NCBI RefSeq assembly: GCF_025949665.1 | Contig: NZ_JAPDFT010000001.1 | Span: 2,914,001-2,978,000 of the forward strand | DNA from: Chryseobacterium viscerum | GTDB taxonomy: Bacteria > Bacteroidota > Bacteroidia > Flavobacteriales > Weeksellaceae | Direction of reading: 5' to 3' | Length of the DNA: 64,000 nt | Notes under the pieces: model-generated | The model's database searches: none | What the model was told of the DNA's origin: nothing | Seen by the model: the letters and a program-made list of their open reading frames with translations, nothing else | Position numbers and translations under genes: made by a program | In this document: piece after piece, positions 12,001 to 20,976 of the stretch | Numbering within the stretch: position 1 is the first letter of the stretch | How the letters are laid out: every line of letters starts with the position of its first letter

Positions 12001-12293
12001 TCTATAAAGCTACGGGAGATGTTCCTCATATTTCTTATTCCAAAGGAGCTGCCGCAATGGTTGAATTGAGCAATTTAATTGGGGAAGACAAGGTAAATAT
12101 GGCTTTAAAAAGTTTTCTCAACAACAATCAATATCCCAGGAAGTCTACTTCACTGGATCTGATCAATGAATTTTACAGAGTTTCTCCTGATGTTTCTACA
12201 AGAAAACAAATCGACAGATTATTTAAGACCACAGAAAATATAACTTTTACTTCAGGGGCGAAAAACGCTTCTACAAAGGAAAAACATAAATAG
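9069..12293 (+). CDS. ABC permease fused to an M1-family metallopeptidase domain
   Basis: 1074 residues. The first roughly 570 hold about 12 hydrophobic helices in two blocks (about 15-270 and 325-565), separated by a serine/threonine-rich linker. After a last helix near 550-570 comes a soluble domain with the zinc motif HELSHLWWG: His910, Glu911, His914. A likely third ligand, Glu935, lies in MLTETLAMY, 20 residues after the second His instead of the textbook 18. M1 peptidases remove N-terminal residues; ABC/M1 fusions are recurrent in Bacteroidota but functionally unknown. Encoded with the ATPase at 8194. The gene is complete with no frameshift. Confidence 0.85.
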   Translation: MNIIFLFEAGRTTKHWLTYLVALLLIGLGIFCGSQFNLSVGEGIYLNSPYTIGFMTGMLSLAVIFFAAVYALQLLFKDQDSKFDHILFSFPFSKSAYLKGKFTAYFLQTLVSFSFLMTGFLIGQIMRTGSEMQESFNILHYIYPLLIFGFINSLFVCSFLFLISLIIRKKLLVVVGGLLLYVFYMIILLFSNSPFMVGSLPQSLETQQFSALIDPFGLSAYFMEARELNSHQKNIQMVPFTGYLLFNRLLFILLSAGILLLSLRLFSFSNTSGKKVKTSENIQSLSETSTSEYSTVSTNFRRLASFQAVFSFVKTDLTYLFKSVAVPAVTILLLFCVGMEMYAEIEKGIRLPQKYAGSGLMATTISENFHLLGLLISVYFLNDIFWRSRSSGFFLIENSTYYSKNRLTGHFISISFLLFFFTGILIAQGIVFQAAYQYFHIDWNAYLSVFLFNTFPLILFSGLILLINDRIPNKFIALGISILAVFVLSGPVSGKIISYPLFRIFSDFKGTYSDFSGYGIYEKAFAQRLLFGVGIVCTLWVLNRLIRIKKISIMVSALCILLLISGIFAGISFMKGYVPKDKDQSLLSSVEYEKNFRKYENLPQPDISDITTEIKLYTSKNAYQIVGKYTLINQTSQPINTILVNFNEDLKLESAVLTSDNEANKIDKNITEVSLKQAIQPGKTASLNFTLSYQWAAVNGHQSFNAIIENGSFMRISRYYPTIGYQKDYEIQDEKQRSQFKLGKLTELKQPEAPEVVKKDFINLNMMVSTDGDQTAIGTGDLVKKWTKSGRHYFQYKADQIPFRFAVSSAKYEIKSENYKGITINVFYHKKHYENVDHLLENAKLTLDYCQQNFGYYPFKNINFAEISSFTKGFAATAYPSAVFMPEDMVFHANIQADKKQDVINELAGHELSHLWWGNSQINPDDREGSVMLTETLAMYTEMMLYKKMHGREKMMERIKVHQQIYDNEKGLSENVPIYKATGDVPHISYSKGAAAMVELSNLIGEDKVNMALKSFLNNNQYPRKSTSLDLINEFYRVSPDVSTRKQIDRLFKTTENITFTSGAKNASTKEKHK

Positions 12294-12365
12294 CTCACAG
12301 ACCATTTTTAATTTTTTTTGAAAATATTTTTTCAGGAATTGTAACAAAATAAAAAGGGATTCTAC

Positions 12366-12390
12366 CAATTAGTTGATATATCAATAATTG
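12366..12390. promoter_or_regulatory. Palindromic candidate operator for the MarR regulator
   Basis: TTGATATATCAA (12373-12384) is a perfect 12-bp palindrome. It is extended by CAATTA on the left (12366-12371) and TAATTG on the right (12385-12390), a larger inverted repeat with one unpaired G. It ends 23 bp before the marR-like ATG. MarR proteins bind 16-20 bp palindromes of this kind and usually repress their own operon. A TAAATTTG at 12402-12409 could be the -7 box but would leave almost no leader. Confidence 0.55.
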
Positions 12391-12413
12391 ATAAGTCATT
12401 TTAAATTTGAAAT

Positions 12414-12854
12414 ATGGAAAAGTTAAATTCAATTATATTCTACAACATAGACAAAGCAATCAGAGCCTATAGAAACTATGCTCAGCGACAGCTGAAGGCC
12501 CATGGTTATACGATCACAATTGATCAGTGGCTTATCATCAAAGCGATTCTGGAAAACCCGGGAATTACCCAGAATGAGATTGGTGATCTTGTTTTCAAAG
12601 ACAATGCTTCTGTCACAAGGATTATTGATTTAATGGTAAAATCCGAATACATCGCAAGACATGTTCATCCTGAAGACCGCCGAAAAACCAATCTGGAAGT
12701 AACAGATTCCGGAGTAAAAGTAATCAGAGAGGTTCAGAATATCGTGGAGAAGAACCGTAAAACGGCTTTAAAGGGTATTAAAAATGAGGAACTGGAAGTC
12801 ATGTATTCAGCTTTACTGAAAATTTCAGAAAACTGTCTTAACCCTAAAAAGTAA
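12414..12854 (+). CDS. MarR family transcriptional regulator
   Basis: 146 residues with the MarR winged helix: TIDQWLIIKAILENPGITQNEIGDLVF, then ASVTRIIDLMVKSEYIARHVHPEDRRKTNLEVTDSG, which is the recognition helix and the Asp-Arg-Arg wing. The length is usual. The next gene (outer-membrane protein) begins 5 bp after the stop, so the regulator likely controls it, and perhaps the ABC/M1 genes upstream, through the palindrome at 12366-12390. Confidence 0.92.
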   Translation: MEKLNSIIFYNIDKAIRAYRNYAQRQLKAHGYTITIDQWLIIKAILENPGITQNEIGDLVFKDNASVTRIIDLMVKSEYIARHVHPEDRRKTNLEVTDSGVKVIREVQNIVEKNRKTALKGIKNEELEVMYSALLKISENCLNPKK

Positions 12855-12859
12855 AAGCT

Positions 12860-15277
12860 ATGACCAGAATACTCTCATTTATTTTTATCTGTATACTGAT
12901 TTCGTTCAGCAGCAGATATTCTGCCCAACAGGCTGCACAGAGTTTATCCTTGTCCGGAAATATAAAATCCGGCAATGCCGAGCAGATGGAGATCAATCTC
13001 TTTAATGCAGATCATCAGTTAATCAAAACAGAAATTGCCGATAGTAATGGTAAATTTAATTTTAATGATTTAAAAGAAGGAACTTATCAGGTAAAAATCA
13101 ATAAAAATGGCGCTGAAGTTTATCATTCTGAAAATATTTCCTTGGCTGAAAATATGACGCTCCCTTCCATAGACCTGAATGTAAAATCTATTGAAGGCGT
13201 AACGATTACCAAAACCAAACCTCTTATTGAAAGACAGGACGGAAAAATGATCATGAACGTTGAAAACAGTATTGCCAGCACCGGAAATTCTGCTTTTGAA
13301 GTCCTGGAAAAAGCTCCGGGAGTGAGTATTGACAATAATGATAATATCAGCCTCCGCGGAAAAGGAAATCTTCTGATTCAGATTGATGGCAAAAATACAC
13401 CGATGACCGGAAGCGACCTTGCCAATTATCTTAAGGGAATTCCATCCTCTACCATTGAAAAGATAGAATTCATTACCAATCCTTCTTCCAAATATGATGC
13501 TGCAGGATCCGCAATCATTAATATTAAGCTTAAAAAAGAACAGAGAAAAGGAACCAACGGAAGTGCTTCCACGTCTTTAGGAACGGGTAAATATGTGAAA
13601 AACAATAACAGTTTCAGCATTAACCACCGAAATAAGAAAATCAATATTTTCGGAAATTACAGCTTTGCCTACAGAGAAGCATACAATGGTCTGGTACTGG
13701 ACAGAAACTTCTATGAAGCCAACAATTTTAAAAAAGCATATGTACAGGATAATTATCTGAAATTTAAATTCAACAGCCATGTTGCCAAGGCAGGAATGGA
13801 TTATTATCTGAATGATAAAAATGTACTTGGGTTTTCTGTAGGGCTGGTTTCCAACAAATTCAATGTGAACGGAGATAATTCCAATGTGACTCTGGGAAGC
13901 AACCATCTGCCTGAAAGCTCATTCACTACCGTCAACAGATCAAATGACCGCTGGACCAATCTTTCATTCAACCTTAATCATAAATACACGATTGATTCGT
14001 TAGGCTCTGAAATCTCTACTGATTTTGACTACATTAATTATGCAAATTCTTCGCTGCAAAGTTTTGATACCCAAACGCATGACATAGCCAGCGGAACGGA
14101 TAATCTGGATATCATAAAAGGTGATATGGATGGAAAACTGAATATTTATTCTTTAAAATCTGATCTTACCAAGAATTTTAAACATGAATGGAAGCTGGAA
14201 ACGGGAATTAAAACCAGCTTTGTAAAAACAGATAATGACCTGAAGTTCTTCAACGCAAGTTCTGGTACTCTCATTCCTGATCTTTCCAAAACCAATCATT
14301 TTATTTACGAAGAAAATATTAATGCGGTGTATGGAAATGTCTCTAAAAAATGGGAAAAGTTCAAAGCAACAGCAGGATTAAGAATGGAAAACACGAATGT
14401 AAAAGGAACCCAGCTTACCACCCATCAAATCAACAAAAGAAATTACACACAATTGTTTCCAAGTGCCGTTTTTTCTTATGACCTGACAGAAAAAAGCAAC
14501 CTGGAAGTTAATTTCAGCAGAAGGATCACAAGACCCAGCTATAACCAGCTGAATCCTTTTAAATTTTATCTTGATCCTACGACACTTAAAGCAGGAAATC
14601 CTGATCTGAATGCACAAACTACAATGAATTATGAGCTGACTTACAGCCTGAGCAACAAATATTTTGCAACATTAAGCTACAGCAAAACATCTAATAATAT
14701 CACAGATATCCTTAAACCTGTGGTAGAAAACGGACAGGTGGTTACAGTACAAACTATTGAAAATTTAAATTCTGTATCTTATTTCGGGTTAAATATTATT
14801 GCTCCTGTAAAGGTGACAAAGTGGTGGGATATGAACAACAGTGCTAATTTCTACTATGGATCATATACCGGAAATGTTTCTGGAACTCAAATCAACAACA
14901 AGGGGAATTTCACATTCAGTATCAACAGTATCCATTCTTTCAAACTAGGGAATGGCTTCACTGCTGAACTCACCGGAAATTATAAGGCAAGAGAAGTGTA
15001 TGCTTATCTGGATATAAGTCCTAACTGGTATCTGAATATCGGGGCTCAGAAGAAATTCAAAAACAACAGCACCCTGAAATTATCTTTCACCGATATGTTC
15101 TTTACAAGTAATATAAAGGGACAAACCGTTTATAATGATTATCTCGAAAACTTTGCCGTAAAAAGAGATACCCGTGTGGTGACGCTTTCTTATACGTACA
15201 ATTTTGGTTCTTCTAAAAACGGGCAGCCGAGAAAAACAGGAGGTGCTGAGGATCTGAAACAGAGAGTGGGAAGTTAA
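12860..15277 (+). CDS. Outer-membrane beta-barrel protein, TonB-receptor-like
   Basis: 805 residues. A signal peptide (cleavage near YSAQQ, about 23) is followed by a carboxypeptidase-regulatory-like beta-sandwich (about 28-110). A plug-like region (LEKAPGVSIDNNDNISLRGKG ... GKNTPMTGSDLANYLKGIPSSTIEKIEFITNPSSKYDA, about 145-215) follows, then a long antiparallel barrel with alternating aromatic strands. This matches the outer-membrane beta-barrel family of Bacteroidota that lacks a classical TonB box. Co-transcribed with the MarR regulator. Ligand unknown; a role in efflux or uptake linked to the neighbouring ABC/M1 system is possible but only inferred from proximity. Confidence 0.85.
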   Translation: MTRILSFIFICILISFSSRYSAQQAAQSLSLSGNIKSGNAEQMEINLFNADHQLIKTEIADSNGKFNFNDLKEGTYQVKINKNGAEVYHSENISLAENMTLPSIDLNVKSIEGVTITKTKPLIERQDGKMIMNVENSIASTGNSAFEVLEKAPGVSIDNNDNISLRGKGNLLIQIDGKNTPMTGSDLANYLKGIPSSTIEKIEFITNPSSKYDAAGSAIINIKLKKEQRKGTNGSASTSLGTGKYVKNNNSFSINHRNKKINIFGNYSFAYREAYNGLVLDRNFYEANNFKKAYVQDNYLKFKFNSHVAKAGMDYYLNDKNVLGFSVGLVSNKFNVNGDNSNVTLGSNHLPESSFTTVNRSNDRWTNLSFNLNHKYTIDSLGSEISTDFDYINYANSSLQSFDTQTHDIASGTDNLDIIKGDMDGKLNIYSLKSDLTKNFKHEWKLETGIKTSFVKTDNDLKFFNASSGTLIPDLSKTNHFIYEENINAVYGNVSKKWEKFKATAGLRMENTNVKGTQLTTHQINKRNYTQLFPSAVFSYDLTEKSNLEVNFSRRITRPSYNQLNPFKFYLDPTTLKAGNPDLNAQTTMNYELTYSLSNKYFATLSYSKTSNNITDILKPVVENGQVVTVQTIENLNSVSYFGLNIIAPVKVTKWWDMNNSANFYYGSYTGNVSGTQINNKGNFTFSINSIHSFKLGNGFTAELTGNYKAREVYAYLDISPNWYLNIGAQKKFKNNSTLKLSFTDMFFTSNIKGQTVYNDYLENFAVKRDTRVVTLSYTYNFGSSKNGQPRKTGGAEDLKQRVGS

Positions 15278-15432
15278 TTTTAGTTTAGAAAGTTGGACAA
15301 CTTGAACATACAGAGATTTTATCATAATCGTTAAATTACTAGATCAAATTTTTAGTAACATGTACATCACATCATATCAATGAATTGGAATATTAATTTA
15401 TCATCCGTAACTTTATTGAAACTATAATTTAA

Positions 15433-16647
15433 ATGAAAACAGTAAATGTTCTAAGAATTTTTTTGGCATCACCAGGGGATGTATCAGCAGAAAGAGAAAT
15501 GATTTTTGGTTTAAAAGACGATCTTGATGAACTCATTGGTAAAGACAAAGATTTGAAATTTGAGATTGTAAACTGGGAAAGAAATACTTATCCAGGTAAA
15601 GGTGAGGATGCTCAAGATGTAATAAATAAGCAAATTAATGATGAATATGACATTTTCTTAGGTATATTTTGGCAACGCTTCGGAACTCCAACTAATCGTT
15701 TCGAATCTGGAACTTTAGAAGAATATGAAAGAGCTAAAATTAAATTTGATCGTGATTCGGAAAACACACACATTTTAATGTACTTTAAAAACCAAGAAGT
15801 TAATATGTATAATTTGGATTTAGAGCAATTTAAAAAAGTTAAAGAATTTAAATCAAGAATAGCAAATGAAGATGGAGTATATTATAGTATGTTTGAAAAG
15901 ACCGAAGATTTAAAGAAAACGTTACAATTAAATCTTGCTAACTTAATTAGAGATAAATTTTCTAAAGAGAAAAAGTCATCAAATAATGAAAATTCTGAAT
16001 TTGAAAAAAACACTATATCTCAGAATTATGACAAATATGATTTATTAGCTCAAAAAATTGATGATGGAGAATATAGTACAGAAAATATCGATTTGTTAGA
16101 AGATATGGAAAAAGCATATAGCTCTCTACAAGACCTAACACTATCAACTAATAAAATAACAAATGTAATAGGCTTTTTTACATCAAAGACTACTGAAAAA
16201 ACAAATCAATTAGAAATAATAAATCAAATCAAAGATGAAAAATTCAGACTAATTAGAGCAAAGAAGATCACCAATAATTATGCTAAAGATTTAGATAATT
16301 ATTCTGTTGATTTCGAAAATTTGTTACCTGAATTTAAGACCTCCATTAGCAATGTGATAGAGTCTTATTCTGAATTAATCCTAAAAACAATTAAATCTGA
16401 TCATAAAGAAATTAAAAATGAAATAATAGAAATTGTTCCATCACTTATTATCGGTATAGAGGGTGCACTAGATGGAGTTTCAAGTTTCTTGAATTCATTA
16501 ATTGCGATTAGAACTCATCTTACTTCAAAGTTCAGTACTGCAAAAAGAAGAGCAGAACTTGCTACAAACAATGTTTTTAAAGAACTTATTAATGCTCGAA
16601 AGTTACTACAACAATTATTAAATGATAATTTAGGAGACTTGTCATAA
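15433..16647 (+). CDS. DUF4062 domain protein with coiled C-terminal region
   Basis: 404 residues. The N-terminal about 150 residues form a DUF4062 domain: LRIFLASPGDVSAERE (8-23), IVNWERNTYPG, and DIFLGIFWQRFGTPTNRFESGTLEEYERA. DUF4062 is a TIR-like Rossmann domain often found at the N-terminus of NLR/STAND-like proteins. Here it is joined to about 250 residues of lysine- and glutamate-rich helices with no ATPase. A hydrophobic stretch (VPSLIIGIEGALDGVSSFLNSL, about 340-361) could touch a membrane. The gene stands alone, is strikingly AT-rich against its neighbours and ends at a strong terminator. A conflict or defence role is plausible but unproved. Confidence 0.75.
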   Translation: MKTVNVLRIFLASPGDVSAEREMIFGLKDDLDELIGKDKDLKFEIVNWERNTYPGKGEDAQDVINKQINDEYDIFLGIFWQRFGTPTNRFESGTLEEYERAKIKFDRDSENTHILMYFKNQEVNMYNLDLEQFKKVKEFKSRIANEDGVYYSMFEKTEDLKKTLQLNLANLIRDKFSKEKKSSNNENSEFEKNTISQNYDKYDLLAQKIDDGEYSTENIDLLEDMEKAYSSLQDLTLSTNKITNVIGFFTSKTTEKTNQLEIINQIKDEKFRLIRAKKITNNYAKDLDNYSVDFENLLPEFKTSISNVIESYSELILKTIKSDHKEIKNEIIEIVPSLIIGIEGALDGVSSFLNSLIAIRTHLTSKFSTAKRRAELATNNVFKELINARKLLQQLLNDNLGDLS

Positions 16648-16688
16648 ATATTTCTTTTATTCTTTTCTCGCAATGACCTATAAAAAGC

Positions 16689-16716
16689 AAAAATCCCTCA
16701 AATTGAGGGATTTTTT
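16689..16716. terminator. Bidirectional intrinsic terminator
   Basis: AAATCCCTCAA pairs with TTGAGGGATTT, followed by a T run on the plus strand and A-rich sequence on the other side. It serves the DUF4062 gene and probably also the convergent pnp. Confidence 0.8.
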
Positions 16717-16736
16717 ATGTTTAAGAATGAATCTTA

Positions 16737-18995
16737 TTAAGCTTCGTTAGAAGGAGTTTCGTTTTCCACTGGTCTTTCACCTTGTGGTTTTTGTCCTTCA
16801 GGTCTTCTTTGTCCCTCAGGTCTTCCCTGTCCTTCTGGTCTTCTTTGCCCTTCTGGTCTACCTTGTCCTTCTGGTCTCGGAGGTCTTGGTAAAAGAACTT
16901 TTCTTGAAAGTTTCATTTTCTTACGGTCATCATAACCCATGAACTTCACTTCTACTTCATCACCTTCAGCATAAGGAACTTTGTCAAGACGAGCCCATTC
17001 AATTTCAGAAATATGAAGAAGCCCTTCTGTACCTTTAGCAATTGCTACAAAAGCACCGAAGTCCATTACTTTTACTACTTTACCTTTGTAAACTTCTCCT
17101 ACAACCGGTACGAATGTAATTTCGTTGATTTTTGCAACAGCAGCATTGATTTTCTCTCTATCTGTTCCTGCAATCTCGATACGTCCGATCTCACCAACTT
17201 CTTCAATAGCAATAACGGTATCTGTATCTTTCTGCATCTGCTGAATGATTTTTCCTCCAGGCCCGATTACAGCACCAATGAAGTCTTTAGAAATCTCCAT
17301 CACCACCATTTTCGGAGCGTGAGGCTTCACGTCTGCTCTTGGTTCAGAAATAGTTTCAGTAATTTTATTTAAGATGTGTAGTCTTCCGTCTCTGGCCTGC
17401 ATCAATGCTTTTTCCATGATGTCCATAGAAAGTCCCTGGATTTTAATATCCATCTGACAAGCTGTAATACCATCTGCAGTACCTGTTACTTTAAAGTCCA
17501 TATCTCCAAGGTGATCTTCATCTCCTAAGATATCAGAAAGTACAGTGAATTTACCAGACTTTGCATCTGTGATCAATCCCATAGCAATACCAGAAACAGG
17601 TTTTGTAATTTGTACCCCTGCATCCATTAGTGCTAATGTTCCTGCACACACTGTTGCCATTGAAGATGAACCGTTTGATTCAAGGATATCAGAAACAATT
17701 CTGATTGTATATGGATTTTCTTCAGGGATTACAGCCTGTAATGCTCTCTGAGCAAGGTTACCGTGTCCTACTTCTCTTCTTGAAGTTCCTCTTAGAGGTC
17801 TTGCTTCACCTGTAGAGAACGGAGGGAAGTTATAATGTAAGAAGAATTTCTCGTCGTGCTGCGTAATTACGCTGTCTACCATGTTTGCATCTTTCACAGA
17901 ACCTAAAGTTACTGCTGTTAAAGACTGAGTTTCACCTCTTGTAAACACTGCAGAACCGTGAGCTCCAGGAAGGTAATCAATTTCTGACCAGATTGGACGG
18001 ATCGTTTGAGGATCACGGCCATCAAGACGGATATTGTCTTCAAGGATCATCTGACGCATTGCTTCTTTTTCTACGTCATGGTAATATACTTTTACGAAAG
18101 GAGTTACTCTTTCCAGTTCTTCTTCATTATCAGCGTATTGAGCAAGGAATTCTTCACGAACCGCTTTGAATTTTTCACCTCTCTCCTCTTTTCCGGATGG
18201 AGTTCTTGCTACTTCATATACTTTATCGTAAGTTTCTTTCCATACTTTTTCACGAATTTCTTCGTCATGAGTTTCGTGAGAATATTCTCTCTTAGGGAAA
18301 GCTTTTCCTACTTTTTCTGCTAATCTCTCCTGAGCTTCAATTTGCTTTTTAATTTCAGCATGACCAAAATTAATAGCTTCTAACATTTCCTGCTCAGAAA
18401 TTTCTTTCATTTCTCCTTCTACCATTACGATGGAGTCTTTGGTAGCTCCAACCATGATGTCTAACTCAGAATTTTTCAATTCTTCATAGCTTGGGTTGAT
18501 AGAAAGCACTCCGTCAAATCTTACAACTCTTACTTCAGACATTGGTCCGTTGAAAGGAATATCTGTAATAGCAATAGCCGCAGAAGCTGCCAAACCTGCT
18601 AAATCATCAGGAATTGTTTTTCCGTCATAAGAAATTAATGAAATCATCACCTGAACTTCAGCATGGAAATCTTCAGGGAAAAGCGGACGTAAAACTCTGT
18701 CCACCAAACGCATCGTTAAAATTTCCTGATCTGAAGGTCTTGCTTCTCTACGGAAGAAGTTTCCAGGAATTCTTCCACCTGCATAGAATTTTTCTCTGTA
18801 ATCAACTGTTAATGGTAAAAAATCTACACCAGGATTTGCTTCTTTATTGGCTACAACAGTTGCTAAAAGCATTGTTCCACCCATTTTTACTACCACAGAT
18901 CCGTCAGCCTGCTTGGCCAATTTCCCTGTTTCGATAGTGATTTCTCTGCCATCTGCAAGAGTAATCATTTCTGTAAACGCTTGAGGTATACTCAT
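16737..18995 (-). CDS. pnp: Polyribonucleotide nucleotidyltransferase (PNPase)
   Basis: PNPase degrades RNA 3' to 5' using phosphate. The 752-residue product has two RNase PH domains (about 1-220 and 315-545; the second has [21 protein letters not shown] and [14 protein letters not shown]), a KH domain with the loop IGPGGKIIQ (about 575), and an S1 domain ([20 protein letters not shown] ... EGLLHISEI). A tail carries five RPEGQ repeats joined by G, R or K, ending in an acidic segment. The tail differs from E. coli PNPase and may contact RNA or ribonuclease partners. The start ATG at 18995 gives the normal N-terminus. Confidence 0.97.
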   Translation of the reverse strand: MSIPQAFTEMITLADGREITIETGKLAKQADGSVVVKMGGTMLLATVVANKEANPGVDFLPLTVDYREKFYAGGRIPGNFFRREARPSDQEILTMRLVDRVLRPLFPEDFHAEVQVMISLISYDGKTIPDDLAGLAASAAIAITDIPFNGPMSEVRVVRFDGVLSINPSYEELKNSELDIMVGATKDSIVMVEGEMKEISEQEMLEAINFGHAEIKKQIEAQERLAEKVGKAFPKREYSHETHDEEIREKVWKETYDKVYEVARTPSGKEERGEKFKAVREEFLAQYADNEEELERVTPFVKVYYHDVEKEAMRQMILEDNIRLDGRDPQTIRPIWSEIDYLPGAHGSAVFTRGETQSLTAVTLGSVKDANMVDSVITQHDEKFFLHYNFPPFSTGEARPLRGTSRREVGHGNLAQRALQAVIPEENPYTIRIVSDILESNGSSSMATVCAGTLALMDAGVQITKPVSGIAMGLITDAKSGKFTVLSDILGDEDHLGDMDFKVTGTADGITACQMDIKIQGLSMDIMEKALMQARDGRLHILNKITETISEPRADVKPHAPKMVVMEISKDFIGAVIGPGGKIIQQMQKDTDTVIAIEEVGEIGRIEIAGTDREKINAAVAKINEITFVPVVGEVYKGKVVKVMDFGAFVAIAKGTEGLLHISEIEWARLDKVPYAEGDEVEVKFMGYDDRKKMKLSRKVLLPRPPRPEGQGRPEGQRRPEGQGRPEGQRRPEGQKPQGERPVENETPSNEA

Positions 18996-19061
18996 AAATT
19001 TGTCTTCTTAATACTCCGTATTGAGTATGAATTAATATTTAAACTCTTTAAATTTCGTGTG

Positions 19062-19069
19062 CAAAGGTA
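19062..19069 (-). promoter_or_regulatory. -7 element of the pnp promoter
   Basis: On the minus strand TACCTTTG fits TAnnTTTG, 66 bases before the pnp ATG. No TTG is seen at the ideal distance upstream, so the -33 element is weak. The predicted leader is about 60 nt. Confidence 0.45.
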
Positions 19070-19330
19070 CTATATAATAATGAAATATTAAATTTTTCAA
19101 TTGCATAAATAGACTGTCAAAATACAAAAAATTGGCTATCAGTTGATGAAAGATTCAAAAAAATGTATCTGCAATTACTGTTTATTCATCATTTGTGAAA
19201 ATAAAAAAGTGTTTTTTGAAGATAATGCATTGAAAAATCCTGCCGTTTTTGTATTATTGTCTCAAAAAATGAAAATAATATCTTAATGTGAAAAAAAGTA
19301 TCTATTTCATTTTAAAAATTATTAAAATTA

Positions 19331-19361
19331 TTGCAAACCAATAGGCTGATCCCTATATTTG
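19331..19361 (+). promoter_or_regulatory. Promoter of the sugar transporter gene
   Basis: TTG at 19331-19333 and TATATTTG at 19354-19361 with a 20-bp spacer match the flavobacterial consensus. Transcription should begin near 19366, giving a leader of about 65 nt. The rest of 18996-19430 shows no gene. Confidence 0.6.
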
Positions 19362-19430
19362 CCCTACTTCACCAATTACAATGCTGTAGGTTTAAAAAAG
19401 TTAAGGAATTATCCTTATCCAGATAAATAA

Positions 19431-20858
19431 ATGTTTATGATTAATAAAGAAGTACCATCGCAAAGCAGGAATTATACGGTTCCGTTGATTACCATCACCC
19501 TGCTATTTTTTATGTGGGGATTCATCACCTGTATGAATGACATTCTGATTCCCTATCTGAAACAACTTTTCAATCTTACCTTTTTCGAATCCATGCTGGT
19601 GCAGTTCTGTTTTTTCGGGGCTTACTTTATCGGATCACTGATTTATTTCCTGATCTCCATTACGAAGGGAGATCCAATCAATAAATTAGGATATAAAAAG
19701 GGGATCCTGTTCGGAATTTTTCTGGCAGCTTTCGGCTGTGTTCTGTTTTATCCGGCAGCTACTTTCTCATATTATCCGTTGTTTTTGGGAGCTTTGTTTA
19801 TTTTGGGACTAGGCTTTACGGTACTTCAGATCACTGCCAATGCGTATGTTTCGTTACTGGGAAGTGAAGAATCTGCTTCCAGCCGTCTGAATATGACTCA
19901 GGCATTCAATGCATTCGGAACTACGATTGCTCCTGTGTTAGGAGGCCACCTTATTTTTGAATTTTTCTCGTCTCCGGATGGATCATTCAGTGCAGTAGCA
20001 ACAAGAATTCCATATCTTATTTTTGCGGGTATTCTCCTGCTGGTAGCCTTATTGATTTCCAGAGTTAAACTTCCGTCATTCCAGATGGGGGAAGAGGAAA
20101 TTGTAAAAGGTTGGGGAGCTCTTGAATTCAGCCACCTGAAATTTGGTGTATTTGCTATGTTCTGCTATGTGGGTGGAGAAGTAGCGGTGGGTAGTTTTAT
20201 CATTAGTTTCCTGGAACAACCTCAGATCATGGGTTTTAATGAAATCATCAGTAAAAATTACCTTTCCATGTATTGGGGTGGAGCGATGATCGGCCGTTTT
20301 CTGGGGGCTATCTCTTTAAATCAGTCCTTAAGCCAGAGCAAAAAAGCTGTTTATATGCTGGGAGCAGCAGGAGCTGTTTTCCTTGTGATCTTCAGCATTG
20401 TAAATCTTACTTTCTCTCAGATCAGCTTTTTCCTTGTATTTATTGTTCTGAATTTCATTGCCTTTTTCATTGGTAAAGCAGCTCCGGCAAGAACATTATC
20501 CATCTTCGCAGCCATCAATGTAGTATTATTGATTTCTGCTATGGTGAATCATGGTGAACTGGCAATGTACAGCATTTTAGGGATCGGAATTTTCAACTCT
20601 ATTATGTTTTCTAACATTTATACATTAGCAATTTCAGGACTTGGTAAATATACCAGTCAGGGATCTTCCTTGGTGGTAATGGCTATTCTGGGAGGCGCTA
20701 TAGTCCCTATCTTCCAGGGGTATCTTGCAGATCAGTTTGGAGTACAGCACTCATTTATCATTCCTGTATTCTGCTATCTGGTTATTCTGATATTTGGTGC
20801 TTACTGTACCAAATATCTGGGTCATGTGGAAAGCACCGAAGCCAAATCAGGGCATTAA
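19431..20858 (+). CDS. Sugar MFS transporter, FucP/glucose-galactose type
   Basis: 475 residues with 12 predicted transmembrane helices. The N-terminus LITITLLFFMWGFITCMNDILIPYLKQLFNLTFFESMLVQFCFFGAYFIGS matches the FucP family, where the acidic residue of helix 1 region (here Asp in MNDILIP) takes part in proton coupling. LGFTVLQITANAYVSLLG ... SSRLNMTQAFNAFGTTIAPVLGG is the other family signature. It probably imports a hexose such as fucose, glucose or galactose with protons. Monocistronic: its own promoter upstream and a terminator 22 bp after the stop. The start could also be the second ATG, two codons in. Confidence 0.9.
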   Translation: MFMINKEVPSQSRNYTVPLITITLLFFMWGFITCMNDILIPYLKQLFNLTFFESMLVQFCFFGAYFIGSLIYFLISITKGDPINKLGYKKGILFGIFLAAFGCVLFYPAATFSYYPLFLGALFILGLGFTVLQITANAYVSLLGSEESASSRLNMTQAFNAFGTTIAPVLGGHLIFEFFSSPDGSFSAVATRIPYLIFAGILLLVALLISRVKLPSFQMGEEEIVKGWGALEFSHLKFGVFAMFCYVGGEVAVGSFIISFLEQPQIMGFNEIISKNYLSMYWGGAMIGRFLGAISLNQSLSQSKKAVYMLGAAGAVFLVIFSIVNLTFSQISFFLVFIVLNFIAFFIGKAAPARTLSIFAAINVVLLISAMVNHGELAMYSILGIGIFNSIMFSNIYTLAISGLGKYTSQGSSLVVMAILGGAIVPIFQGYLADQFGVQHSFIIPVFCYLVILIFGAYCTKYLGHVESTEAKSGH

Positions 20859-20880
20859 AATAAATTATATCAAAATATAC

Positions 20881-20914
20881 AAAGCGGAATATCTCAACAT
20901 ATTCCGCTTTTTTT
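20881..20914 (+). terminator. Intrinsic terminator of the sugar transporter gene
   Basis: AAAGCGGAATAT pairs with ATATTCCGCTTT around a CTCAAC loop, followed by eight T. Confidence 0.88.
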
Positions 20915-20976
20915 AAATCAATTCATGTAACTTTCTCCTGAAATAAGAAACCTATCCTAAACCTAATGCAATTACA

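Noticed and set aside
18996..19430. Hidden gene between pnp and the sugar transporter
   Set aside because: No open frame of useful length; the space is explained by two divergent promoters and AT-rich leader DNA.
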